Shown here in pieces: positions 14,533 to 21,298 of a DNA stretch of 21,298 nucleotides. Both the position numbers and the translations under genes were made by a program. How positions within the stretch are numbered: the stretch's first letter is position 1; every line of letters begins with the position of its first letter. The notes under the pieces are model-generated. The model had not been told where the DNA came from and did no database searches. It saw only the letters and a list, made by a program, of their open reading frames with translations. Source of the stretch: Solirubrobacter ginsenosidimutans (GTDB lineage Bacteria > Actinomycetota > Thermoleophilia > Solirubrobacterales > Solirubrobacteraceae); the NCBI RefSeq assembly GCF_027587205.1, contig NZ_JAPDOD010000090.1, positions 1-21,298 of the forward strand, in the 5' to 3' direction.

Positions 14533-14929
14533 ACTCCGTCGCGCGTACCGCACGCTCGACGAGCCGATGCGGGTGCTCGGAATCTCGCTCACGGGCTGGG
14601 CAAGCCTCCTTGTCGCATGCGGACTGGGCTACGCCTGGCTGTTGATTTCCCCGCTGGGGTGGCGCGCGAGCGTCTCGGTCGCTGTCGTCGTCTTCGGCGG
14701 CCCGGCGGCGCTCTTGGCCTTGCGAGAGCAGTCCACGATCGGGCCCGGACGCCTGCTGCTCGCAGTGGTGCGCTGGCGCTTGCGTGCGCCCATGATCTTG
14801 ACTCCCGCCGCTGACCGGCGCACTCGCCGCGGTGGTGTCCGCCTCGACGTCCCGGCCCCATCGGACGATGCCGTGAGCGACACGGCGCTCGTCGACGGTT
14901 GGCCCGCAGCATCCGAGGGAGCTGCGTGA
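14519..14929 (+). CDS. PrgI/VirB3-like membrane protein
   Basis: A 136-residue protein from the ATG at 14519, behind GGAGGAGGGAGG. It overlaps the end of the VirB6-like gene by 14 bases and its TGA overlaps the VirB4 start (GTGA). A short polar N-terminus (DDGELRRAYRTLDEPMRVLG) precedes two adjacent membrane helices at about residues 22-41 and 46-66, followed by a basic segment (LLLAVVRWRLRAPMIL) and a hydrophilic tail. Small two-helix proteins immediately upstream of VirB4 are typically the VirB3/PrgI component, which links the ATPase to the membrane channel. The sequence match itself is weak, so the assignment rests on size, topology and position. It is almost certainly translationally coupled to VirB4. 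Confidence 0.65.
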   Translation: MDDGELRRAYRTLDEPMRVLGISLTGWASLLVACGLGYAWLLISPLGWRASVSVAVVVFGGPAALLALREQSTIGPGRLLLAVVRWRLRAPMILTPAADRRTRRGGVRLDVPAPSDDAVSDTALVDGWPAASEGAA

Positions 14930-17610
14930 GCCGGTCGCGGTCACTGGCTGATGTGGTGCCGATCGCGGCGGTCGAGCCTGACGGGCTGATGGTCACCAGC
15001 CGGCGCGAGTACGTTCGGCTGCTCCGGCTCCCGCGTGTGTTGCAGCCGCTCGCCGGAGGTCGCGGCCATCGAGAGCAGTTGCGCGATCGTCTCGCCGCGA
15101 TCGCGTCGGGCCTGCCCGCCGGCGAGCGCCTGCAAGTGGTGGTCAGTGCGGAGCCACTCGACGCGGAGCGCGCGCTCGCGCGCGACTGGCGTGAGATCAC
15201 GACCAGCACGCGCGATTGCGATGCCTCGACGCAGGAGGCGATGCGACGCCTCGGCTATGGGCTCGAGCAATCCGTTCGAGCTAGTGGCCCTGTAGTGGAT
15301 GCGGTCGAGGTCGACTGGTTGGCCGCCATCGCCCACCGAGGTGCCGCGATCGCGCACCCACGCGGCGGCTGCGCTGTGATTCCTCGCGCCGTGCACGAGG
15401 CGGCTGCGGCCGACTCGTGGGAACTTGCCGACGGGATGCGCGGCGATCTCGCGGCGGCAGGGTGCGAGGTTGAAGCGCTCGATGGCGGCCAGGCACTGGC
15501 CGAGCTCGCACGAGCGATCGACCCATCCCGTCGTCTCGACGCGGTGGAGTTCTCAGGACTACCGGTCGTTCTCGACACGATCGACCCCGAAGCCGCGCTC
15601 GCGCATCGCCATGGCTTGATCGCCGCCATCGGCGGAGGCGCCCAGCTCCGCGCCGGTCGCGACACGTTCGAGCGAGCTGATCACGACGCCCCCGCGCGCG
15701 AGGTCGAGGCGGTCCTGCACCTCTCGTCGCCACCCGGCCACACGAGCCCCTGGTGGATGCTCGGCCTGCTCGAATTTCCCGCTCCGTGGCGACTCGCGGT
15801 GCACGTCACGGCGACCGACCGTGTGCGCCAACGGCGGCGCTATCGTCGGCGTCGGCGTCGTCGTCGGCTGTGGGCGGATCTGCGGCGCCGCGAGCGCAAG
15901 GGCGTGCTGGTTGACGAAGACGCCTACGCGCAAGAGGAGGAAGCGGCTGAGATTGCCGCCGAGCTTCAATCGGGGGGCGCAGCGGGGCTCTATGAGGTCT
16001 CGCTGTATCTCTCGATTCGGCGACCAGTCGAGGAACGTGACGAGCTCGCACGTCAGCTCGCGCGATTGATCCGCGAGTTTGAGAGCTACACCGACGCACA
16101 TCTCTACGACGGGCGGTTCCTGGTCGAGGATTCGTGGCTCGGGACGCTTCCGCTCGCCATCGATCCGCTGCGAGCGTCGCGGCACTTCTCGCAGCGCAAC
16201 ATCGCCGATTGTCTGCCGCTGCTCTCGACGAGTGCGTCCAGTCGCGGAGGAGTGCCGTTGGGCTTCGCGACGCCGGGGAACACGCTCGAGCGCGTCGACC
16301 CGTTCGATCCGCGCTACCGCACCCACGTGGTGCTCGTCACCGGAGCCAGCGGCTCCGGCAAGACGGTGACCGTCAACGCCGTGCTCTCGCGCAACGTTGC
16401 CCGCGGCGCGCGCGGGTACATCATCGACCGTTCTTCCAGCGAGGACGAAGGTGGCTCCACGCGCCAAGCGGGTCACTATGAGCAGTTCGCCCAGCTGGTT
16501 CCCGGATCACGCGTCCTGCACTACGGCGCGAGCGAACGCGATGCCGTCCTGAACCCGTGGGACGTCGCCGATGTGCACGCCGTCTCAGCGAGCAAGGTCG
16601 GATTTCTGCTCGCGCTACACACGCTGCTCGTCGGTGACCCGACGTCCGGTGTGCCGGCGCTCGCCGGCCTCGAGCGAACGCTGCTCACGCGCGGGATCCA
16701 GGCCGTCTATGCGCGCTGCGCGCAGACCGGCGAAGCACCGCGCGAACGCTTGCTCTACGAAGAGCTTCGCCGCCTGGCGCGAGAGCAGGTAGCCGACCAG
16801 GCCGACGGCGACCTGAGCGTTGCCTCAGAGCTCCGGCGCCTCGCCGAACGGCTGCACCCGTTCATCGATGACGGCCCCAACGCCTGGATGTGCGACCAGC
16901 CGACGACGCTCGAATCAGGCGCGCCGCTCGTGCTGTTCGATCTCGCCGGCCTTCCCGACGCGCTCGCCGGGCCCGTCATTCTCACCCTGGTCGACTACAT
17001 CGACCGCGACGTCGCCCAACGCCGCGCACGCTTCCGCTCCGGCCACAGCAACGAATCCGGACCGTGGGCGGGCCGCAGCTTTCTGGCGATCGACGAGGCG
17101 TGGAAGCCCCTGCTCACGCCGGAGGCCGGGAGCTGGCTGAACGAGTGGGCCCGGCGCACGCGACACAACGCGTGCGCGCTGTTCGCCATCACCCAACACC
17201 TCGCAGACTTCGCCAACGCGCAGGGGCGTGCGCTGCTGCGCAACTCGGTGCTGCGGCTGATGTTCCACACCGCTCACGACGAGCTGGACGGCGTTCGAGA
17301 GGCCCTCGGCTACCACGACGAGGACCTCGACGCCGTCAGCGGACAAGAGACGCGCAAGGGCGAGTTCGCGACGTGTTATCTCGACTCCGAAGTACACGGG
17401 CGCACCGCGGTGCGCATCTACCTCTCAGACATCGAGTACTGGGCCTGCAGCGCCGACCCAGACCGCGACCAACCACTGCGCGCGCTGGCCATGGCGGAGG
17501 CCGACGGAGACGCCTGGAATGCGATGCGACTCCTCGTCGACCCCGCATGGCACCACGCGCGAGCAACCGAGCTCGCTCGCGTCGCTGAAGCGCTCGAAGA
17601 GGCCGCGTGA
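14926..17610 (+). CDS. VirB4-family conjugation ATPase
   Basis: An 894-residue protein. I chose the GTG at 14926, which overlaps the previous TGA and has GAGGGA five bases before it; an upstream start at 14899 is not needed. Walker A TGASGSGKT is at residues 472-480, and Walker B FLAIDEAW places the acidic pair at D723-E724. The sequence RRTRHNACALFAITQH that follows is also typical of VirB4/TraC ATPases. These hexameric enzymes power assembly and substrate transfer of type IV secretion channels at the cytoplasmic membrane face. The N-terminal domain contains an unusual run of Arg at about residues 299-316, followed by an acidic helix (QEEEAAEIAAEL). No membrane helix is evident. The stop overlaps the start of the hydrolase gene (GTGA), so translation is coupled. 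Confidence 0.92.
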   Translation: MSRSRSLADVVPIAAVEPDGLMVTSRREYVRLLRLPRVLQPLAGGRGHREQLRDRLAAIASGLPAGERLQVVVSAEPLDAERALARDWREITTSTRDCDASTQEAMRRLGYGLEQSVRASGPVVDAVEVDWLAAIAHRGAAIAHPRGGCAVIPRAVHEAAAADSWELADGMRGDLAAAGCEVEALDGGQALAELARAIDPSRRLDAVEFSGLPVVLDTIDPEAALAHRHGLIAAIGGGAQLRAGRDTFERADHDAPAREVEAVLHLSSPPGHTSPWWMLGLLEFPAPWRLAVHVTATDRVRQRRRYRRRRRRRRLWADLRRRERKGVLVDEDAYAQEEEAAEIAAELQSGGAAGLYEVSLYLSIRRPVEERDELARQLARLIREFESYTDAHLYDGRFLVEDSWLGTLPLAIDPLRASRHFSQRNIADCLPLLSTSASSRGGVPLGFATPGNTLERVDPFDPRYRTHVVLVTGASGSGKTVTVNAVLSRNVARGARGYIIDRSSSEDEGGSTRQAGHYEQFAQLVPGSRVLHYGASERDAVLNPWDVADVHAVSASKVGFLLALHTLLVGDPTSGVPALAGLERTLLTRGIQAVYARCAQTGEAPRERLLYEELRRLAREQVADQADGDLSVASELRRLAERLHPFIDDGPNAWMCDQPTTLESGAPLVLFDLAGLPDALAGPVILTLVDYIDRDVAQRRARFRSGHSNESGPWAGRSFLAIDEAWKPLLTPEAGSWLNEWARRTRHNACALFAITQHLADFANAQGRALLRNSVLRLMFHTAHDELDGVREALGYHDEDLDAVSGQETRKGEFATCYLDSEVHGRTAVRIYLSDIEYWACSADPDRDQPLRALAMAEADGDAWNAMRLLVDPAWHHARATELARVAEALEEAA

Positions 17611-18767
17611 TCGCACCCGGCACAGCCGCTAGCGCACTGCTCGGCGGTCGAGCCGGGTTCGCGCTCCCGGCCCGCAGCACGGGTCGCTCGTGGTGGTTGT
17701 GGTGCCTGGCTGGGATTCCCGTGGCGCTGATCGTGCTGCTCGTCGTGCTCGTAGCGCTGCTGGCCGGCGCGCTGCAGCAGGAGTGCGGGTCCGCTTCCGG
17801 CGGTGGGTCGACTCCAGCAGGCGGGCTCGGAGGAATCGCCGGCACCGGCCTCACGCGCGCGCAGATCGAGACGACGCGCCAGAGCCCGTACGCCAGTGAC
17901 CGCCGCACGGCCGGCACCTTCGACAGCACGAGCTACGGACCGCCGTGGGGCGGGATACAAGGCGCCGGCATCAGCACGAGCGCCGGCCTACGAATCAAAG
18001 GTGGCTCCCCGCGCTGGTACATCGTGGCGGTCGACCCCGTTCTGGTCGGCCACGGGCAACTTGTCTACCTCTGGCCCAACCCCTTCGACTGGAAGGGCCC
18101 GTTCCTCGCCGCAGACACTGGCGGCGCGATCCAGCAATACCGGATCGACTTCTACGACTGGCGAGGTCGTGCCAGGCAGCGCGCCTGGGGGAGACGGCCG
18201 ACGACGCTCACCCTGGCTCCACACGACGCCGGCCAAACCGCACAGCTGGCGGCTATCGCCGGCGTCGGCGACTGCGCTCCGGCCGCCGGCGATGAGTCAG
18301 GCGATGCGCTCGCGCTTCCCGGAACGCTCGGCCGCGTCACGATCGCCCCGCTGGCGAACGCCGTCGGCAAACCGATTCGGCCCGAGCTACTTCGCTTCAT
18401 CGCCGGCGTCGCTGGGATCGCTGGCCGCGACCTGATCATCACGACGGGCACCAACCATTCCGAGCTCACGAGTTCGGGCAACGTGTCAGATCACGTCGTC
18501 GGATTGGCGGGCGACTTTGGATCGCTCGCGAATCACTTCCCCCTCGATGGCGGATTCGGCACCAAGCTCGCGGCCGCAGGACTTCGAGCGGCCGGTGTCG
18601 ACGCCGAGACGGCATGGCGACTCGCGGCCGCGGGCGGCGGTCACAACGTCTGCCACGACGGCTGGCGAGTCCAGGTCATCTGGCGCACCGGCGACCACCA
18701 CGACCACGTCCACATCGGCCTCAAGCACGGCTGCTCATTCACCGGCGTCCAGACCTTCCAGATCTGA
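17607..18767 (+). CDS. Membrane-anchored cell-wall hydrolase with 3D and M15-like domains
   Basis: A 386-residue protein from the GTG at 17607 (4-base overlap with VirB4). One transmembrane helix lies at about residues 33-54, followed by a Gly/Ser linker. A 3D-type double-psi-barrel domain follows, with its aspartates in AVDP (D143), AADTGG (D170) and YRIDFYDW (D181), as in MltA-like lytic transglycosylases and resuscitation-type proteins. A C-terminal domain carries H296 and D303 (DHVVGLAGDFG) and HDHVHIG (H365-H369), matching the zinc-binding pattern of M15/LAS D-Ala-D-Ala peptidases. It would cut peptidoglycan strands and/or peptides to open the wall for the transfer channel, the VirB1 role in Gram-positive systems. 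Catalytic activity of both domains is inferred from the motifs. Confidence 0.82.
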   Translation: MIAPGTAASALLGGRAGFALPARSTGRSWWLWCLAGIPVALIVLLVVLVALLAGALQQECGSASGGGSTPAGGLGGIAGTGLTRAQIETTRQSPYASDRRTAGTFDSTSYGPPWGGIQGAGISTSAGLRIKGGSPRWYIVAVDPVLVGHGQLVYLWPNPFDWKGPFLAADTGGAIQQYRIDFYDWRGRARQRAWGRRPTTLTLAPHDAGQTAQLAAIAGVGDCAPAAGDESGDALALPGTLGRVTIAPLANAVGKPIRPELLRFIAGVAGIAGRDLIITTGTNHSELTSSGNVSDHVVGLAGDFGSLANHFPLDGGFGTKLAAAGLRAAGVDAETAWRLAAAGGGHNVCHDGWRVQVIWRTGDHHDHVHIGLKHGCSFTGVQTFQI

Positions 18768-19270
18768 TGACCCGGCCATCACAACGACCGATCCTTCTCG
18801 CGCTGACGGCGCTAGCGGCCGGCGCCGCGCTGGGCCTCGGAGCCGCCGCGCACGGGGAACGGCTGATCGCGATGCCGACGCCACGCGACGCGCTCCTCGC
18901 CACGGCGTCCACCGCCATGGCGTTGTTCGTCCATAACGTCGTCGTCGCCTGCTGGCCGCTTGCTCTGGCGGCGCTGGGATGGGCGCGCATCCCAGTCGTG
19001 CGAGATGTCGCCGACGTCCTGGTCGCCGCGCAGCTCATCGGCCACGGCGCGCTTGTCGGTAACGCGCTCGAACAGGAACCCGGGCTGTGGCGCTTCCTCC
19101 CTCACGTGCCCGCCGAGTGGTTTGCCCTCGCGGTCCCATGCGCTGTTTGGATCGCGGCTCGTCGCGGCCGTGACCTGCCGTTCAGGCTCTGCCTCGCGGC
19201 CGTTGCGATCACGGTCGCGGTGATGGCGATCGCGGCGGCGATCGAGACCTATCTCGTCCCGATCCCATGA
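18767..19270 (+). CDS. SpoIIM-like polytopic membrane protein
   Basis: A 167-residue membrane protein whose ATG shares one base with the preceding stop (TGATGA). Hydrophobic helices lie near residues 8-27, 44-70, 85-100, 113-130 and 140-160. The segment LFVHNVVVACWPLALAALGW, then IGHGALVGNAL and LPHVPAEWFALAV, follows the SpoIIM/DUF95 pattern (NN/HN helix, nG..lG, LPHG.xElpA). SpoIIM works with SpoIID and SpoIIP in peptidoglycan remodelling during engulfment in Firmicutes, and related proteins occur in many non-sporulating bacteria. Directly behind a wall hydrolase in a transfer operon, it may localise or control that enzyme. That role is inference. The family match is by motif only. Confidence 0.6.
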   Translation: MTRPSQRPILLALTALAAGAALGLGAAAHGERLIAMPTPRDALLATASTAMALFVHNVVVACWPLALAALGWARIPVVRDVADVLVAAQLIGHGALVGNALEQEPGLWRFLPHVPAEWFALAVPCAVWIAARRGRDLPFRLCLAAVAITVAVMAIAAAIETYLVPIP

Positions 19271-19379
19271 CGCGGACGCTGTTGAGCGGTGGCCGACATC
19301 GGCCTTCGGGTCATCGACGAGGCGTCGGTGCCGGCCCTTGGGATTCGCCTTCAAGCATGGCCGCTCGCGGATCGGCTGC

Positions 19380-19398
19380 AACCCCTACACGTGGGGTT
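19380..19398 (+). terminator. Hairpin between the transfer operon and ssb
   Basis: AACCCC-TACACGT-GGGGTT forms a 6-bp stem with a 7-base loop in the 239-base gap after the SpoIIM-like gene. There is no T-run after it, so it may be a weak terminator, an attenuator or a protein site. The rest of the gap shows no gene. Confidence 0.35.
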
Positions 19399-19509
19399 CC
19401 CCTCCCAGCCGGTCGGTTCCGCCGACGCGCTCCAGGAGCGGCCGAACTCGGCTTCACACCCAAGGACCAGCACCCTAGCCGGTCCACAACGCCCAAGGAG
19501 GCACCACCA

Positions 19510-19953
19510 ATGTCGGCCAGCAACATCAACCGCGTCGTCCTCACCGGCAACCTGACCCGCGACCCCGAGCTCCGCTCGCTCCAGTCCGGCACCTCGGTCT
19601 GCAGCCTGCGCATCGCCTCCAACGCGCGGCGCAAGGAGAACGGCGAGTGGGTCGACAAGCCCAACTACTTCAGCGTCACCGTGTGGGGCGCGCAGGGCGA
19701 GAACTGCGCCCGCTTCCTCTCGAAGGGCCGGCCGGTCTGCATTGACGGCCGCCTGGACTGGCGCGAATGGCAGGGCCAGGACGGCTCCAAGCGCGAGTCG
19801 GTGGAGATCGTCGCCGAGTCCGTCCAGTTCCTGGGCGGCGCCGACGCCAGCAGCAACGGCAACCACCCCAAGTCGGACCACGCCGGCGAGGAGCGCGAGG
19901 AGGAGCCGGTGGCCGCCGGCTCGGGAGACGACACGGACGATATTCCGTTCTAA
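19510..19953 (+). CDS. ssb: Single-stranded DNA-binding protein
   Basis: A 147-residue protein from the ATG at 19510, seven bases behind a perfect AAGGAGG. The OB-fold shows the standard SSB order: NINRVVLTGNLTRDPELRSL at the start, then SLRIASNARRKENGEWVDK, NYFSVTVWGAQGENCARFLS-type sequence and GRPVCIDGRLDWREWQ. The acidic, flexible tail ends in DDIPF, the conserved tip that recruits replication and repair partners. It is shorter than typical chromosomal SSBs of actinobacteria, which have longer Gly-rich tails. It is not beside rpsF or rpsR, the usual chromosomal neighbours, which favours a copy belonging to the mobile element that coats transferred single-stranded DNA. A primase-polymerase gene follows after 42 bases. 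Confidence 0.94.
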   Translation: MSASNINRVVLTGNLTRDPELRSLQSGTSVCSLRIASNARRKENGEWVDKPNYFSVTVWGAQGENCARFLSKGRPVCIDGRLDWREWQGQDGSKRESVEIVAESVQFLGGADASSNGNHPKSDHAGEEREEEPVAAGSGDDTDDIPF

Positions 19954-19995
19954 CAGCCGTCGCGGGTGGGTCGCCATCGCGACCCACCTACCGGC

Positions 19996-20934
19996 ATGAG
20001 CGATTCGATGACCTCCACCGAAGTCTCCAAGGCTGCCGTCGACTCCGGCCTGCCCACGACCGCCCCGAGGCTCCTGACCGCTGCACTCAGCTACGCAGTC
20101 GCCGGATGGCCGATCTTGCCGTTGCATACGCCACGCGCCGACAGCACGTGCTCGTGCCGAGACCGGACCTGCACGAGCCCAGGCAAGCACCCGCGCATCG
20201 GCCACTGGCTCACGGACGCAACCACCGATCCGCTGACCATCGCGGCTTGGTGGCGGCGTTGGCCAGACGCCAACATCGGCATGCTCACCGGCGAGCTCGT
20301 CGTCCTCGACGTCGATGGCGAGTCCGGCAGGCGCTCGCTTCGCGAGCTTCAAGCGTCTCACGACGCGCTGACCGCGACCCGCATCGCCACGAGCGCGCGT
20401 GGGATGCACCTCTATTTCCGCTCCACCGGCACCAACGTCAGATGTTCTGTCGGCCGCGTCGCGCCGGGAATCGACGTCCGAGGCCACGGCGGATACATCG
20501 TGGCTCCGCCCAGTTGGCACGCCGATCAGGTGAACTACCGATGGGCAACGGCGCACGAGATCGGGCCGCTCCCGAGCTGGCTCGCCGAGCTCTTGAGCGC
20601 TTCCGCTGATCCGATGGACCGAGAGCCGCTCCCGGGCGCCGTGGTCGACGTCGGCAGCGAACGAGCTCGTCGCTACCTCGAGGCGGCAGTAGACGCCGAG
20701 CTGCTCGAGGTGGCCCGGGCGAAGCCGGGCACCCGCAACGCCACCCTCAATCGCGCCGCGTTCCGACTCGGACAACTGACCGGCGCTGGGCTGGGAGATC
20801 GCCTGCAGTTGGCCAGCGCACTTCTCGGCGCGGCGGTCAGCGCGGGACTCGGCGAGCGAGAGGCACGCGCGACCATCGCGTCGGGCCTCAGCGCAGGAGA
20901 ACGGACTCCGCGAACGATCTCGGCCAGGTTCTAG
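19996..20934 (+). CDS. Bifunctional DNA primase/polymerase (Prim-Pol domain) protein
   Basis: A 312-residue protein from the ATG at 19996, 42 bases after ssb. There is no clear ribosome site, and ATG 20008 is an alternative. The N-terminal Prim-Pol domain (AEP superfamily) is recognisable: GWPILPLHTP at residues 38-47, a Cys cluster (C52, C54, C59) before SPGKHPRIGHW, metal-binding VVLDVDG (D105, D107), SARGMHLYF with H138, and GIDVRGHGGYIVAPPS at 158-173. These enzymes synthesise primers and extend DNA in plasmids, phages and integrative elements. The remaining C-terminal 130 residues are helical (NATLNRAAFRLGQLTGAG), resembling the helical domain that follows Prim-Pol. No helicase domain is fused, so a helicase would have to come from elsewhere. 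It probably primes complementary-strand synthesis after transfer, together with SSB. Confidence 0.9.
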   Translation: MSDSMTSTEVSKAAVDSGLPTTAPRLLTAALSYAVAGWPILPLHTPRADSTCSCRDRTCTSPGKHPRIGHWLTDATTDPLTIAAWWRRWPDANIGMLTGELVVLDVDGESGRRSLRELQASHDALTATRIATSARGMHLYFRSTGTNVRCSVGRVAPGIDVRGHGGYIVAPPSWHADQVNYRWATAHEIGPLPSWLAELLSASADPMDREPLPGAVVDVGSERARRYLEAAVDAELLEVARAKPGTRNATLNRAAFRLGQLTGAGLGDRLQLASALLGAAVSAGLGEREARATIASGLSAGERTPRTISARF

Positions 20935-21028
20935 ACGTCGCTGCCAGGCTTGAAGCTGGCGGGCTCGCCGATTGTGCGGCGCCCGCCTGGGAGATAGTGG
21001 AGATCGATTGCCTCGGGTCGATATCTAT

Positions 21029-21178
21029 TCACTCATCTGAACCCGTAGCCGGCTCAAGCGCCGCCGACAGCACCGCTCGCGCGGCCCAGTCGCGCTCACG
21101 CGCAACGTGCACGGCCTCGTCAAGTTCTACGCCGCGTGCGGCCAAGTCTCGCGCTTCGCCGGCCGGCTGGGAGGGGCG
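21029..21178 (-). pseudogene. Protein-like frame continuing past an in-frame TGA
   Basis: On the minus strand, directly after the TGA at 21179-21181 and in the same frame, 49 codons follow that look like real protein (GEARDLAARGVELDEAV, then HVARERDWAARAVLSAALEP) and end in TGA at 21029-21031. There is no ATG near its beginning; a TTG or GTG inside could start a very small protein. It is either a separate mini-gene or the former C-terminus of the upstream membrane protein cut off by a nonsense change. The bases 20935-21028 to its left hold nothing I can identify. Confidence 0.35.
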
Positions 21179-21298
21179 TCAGTCCGGGGCGATCTGCCCT
21201 AGGGGTGTCGGGGCGTGTGAGCGTCGTGCGAGGAGCGACGGGATGAGCAGTCCGTAGAAGAGCGCGATCGCCGCGCCGATGACGTTTTCGACGACGCG
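21179..21298 (-). CDS. C-terminal end of a membrane protein (partial)
   Basis: The minus strand enters the window with RVVENVIGAAIALFYGLLIP and SLLARRSHAPTPLGQIAPD before a TGA. The first part is a convincing membrane helix followed by basic residues, as at the cytoplasmic end of a transmembrane segment. The gene starts beyond the window, so its family cannot be named. It converges on the primase gene. Confidence 0.5.
   Translation of the reverse strand, partial: RVVENVIGAAIALFYGLLIPSLLARRSHAPTPLGQIAPD

Noticed and set aside
19351..20775. Minus-strand frame of 474 codons
   Set aside because: Antisense to ssb and the primase-polymerase gene, both certain from motifs; it contains only biased shadow sequence.
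20997..21257. Plus-strand frame of 86 codons at the right end
   Set aside because: Ser/Ala/Arg-rich with no domain, and opposite a minus-strand frame that looks far more like natural protein.
1..21298. tRNA, rRNA, CRISPR array, insertion sequence, att-type direct repeat
   Set aside because: I looked for cloverleaf-like segments, regularly spaced repeats, transposase motifs and long direct repeats and found none I could support by eye.

Overview
The window is very GC-rich and its genes show strong third-position G/C bias and frequent GTG starts. Together with the gene content (DUF2252, DUF1269, LAL-type LuxR and PucR regulators, FMO/SDR pairs, Gram-positive-style conjugation genes) this points to a high-GC actinobacterium. 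A Thermoleophilia/Solirubrobacterales-type host is my best inference, not something the sequence proves.

Left third (about 1-7600): a stress/regulatory-looking cluster. A DUF2252 protein and a DUF1269 membrane protein form a short operon that converges on a TVGYGD-type potassium channel. Next come two small tandem proteins of the carboxymuconolactone decarboxylase (CMD/AhpD-like) fold that lack the redox cysteines, then a large LAL-type (MalT-like) LuxR regulator whose 3' end runs about 200 bp into a convergent PucR-family regulator. A 20-bp motif (TTCATCCCATCNGCACGATG and variants) recurs in the upstream regions of the DUF2252 gene, the K+ channel and both CMD genes. It suggests one shared regulon, possibly run by the adjacent LAL regulator.

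Middle (about 7600-9900): a flavin-dependent monooxygenase-like gene that appears internally shortened, a classical short-chain dehydrogenase/reductase, and a truncated, frameshifted remnant of the start of a SulP anion transporter on the minus strand. The SulP break may mark where accessory DNA begins.

Right half (about 9900-21298): accessory DNA. First is a less GC-rich gene for a HEPN-domain protein with an RNxxxH motif, then a sparse region with one small minus-strand ORF and several palindromes. A tightly packed plus-strand operon follows (11886-19270), typical of an integrative conjugative element or conjugative plasmid: a single-pass protein with a Pro/Ser tail, a VirB2-like pilin, a TrbL/VirB6-like polytopic protein, a PrgI/VirB3-like protein, a VirB4 ATPase, a 3D-domain plus M15-like cell-wall hydrolase, and a SpoIIM-like membrane protein. 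Most junctions overlap or nearly abut. Downstream lie a single-strand DNA-binding protein and a stand-alone primase-polymerase, a DNA-processing module. No relaxase, coupling protein (VirD4) or integrase is visible, so the element presumably continues past the right edge, where the C-terminal end of a minus-strand membrane protein enters.
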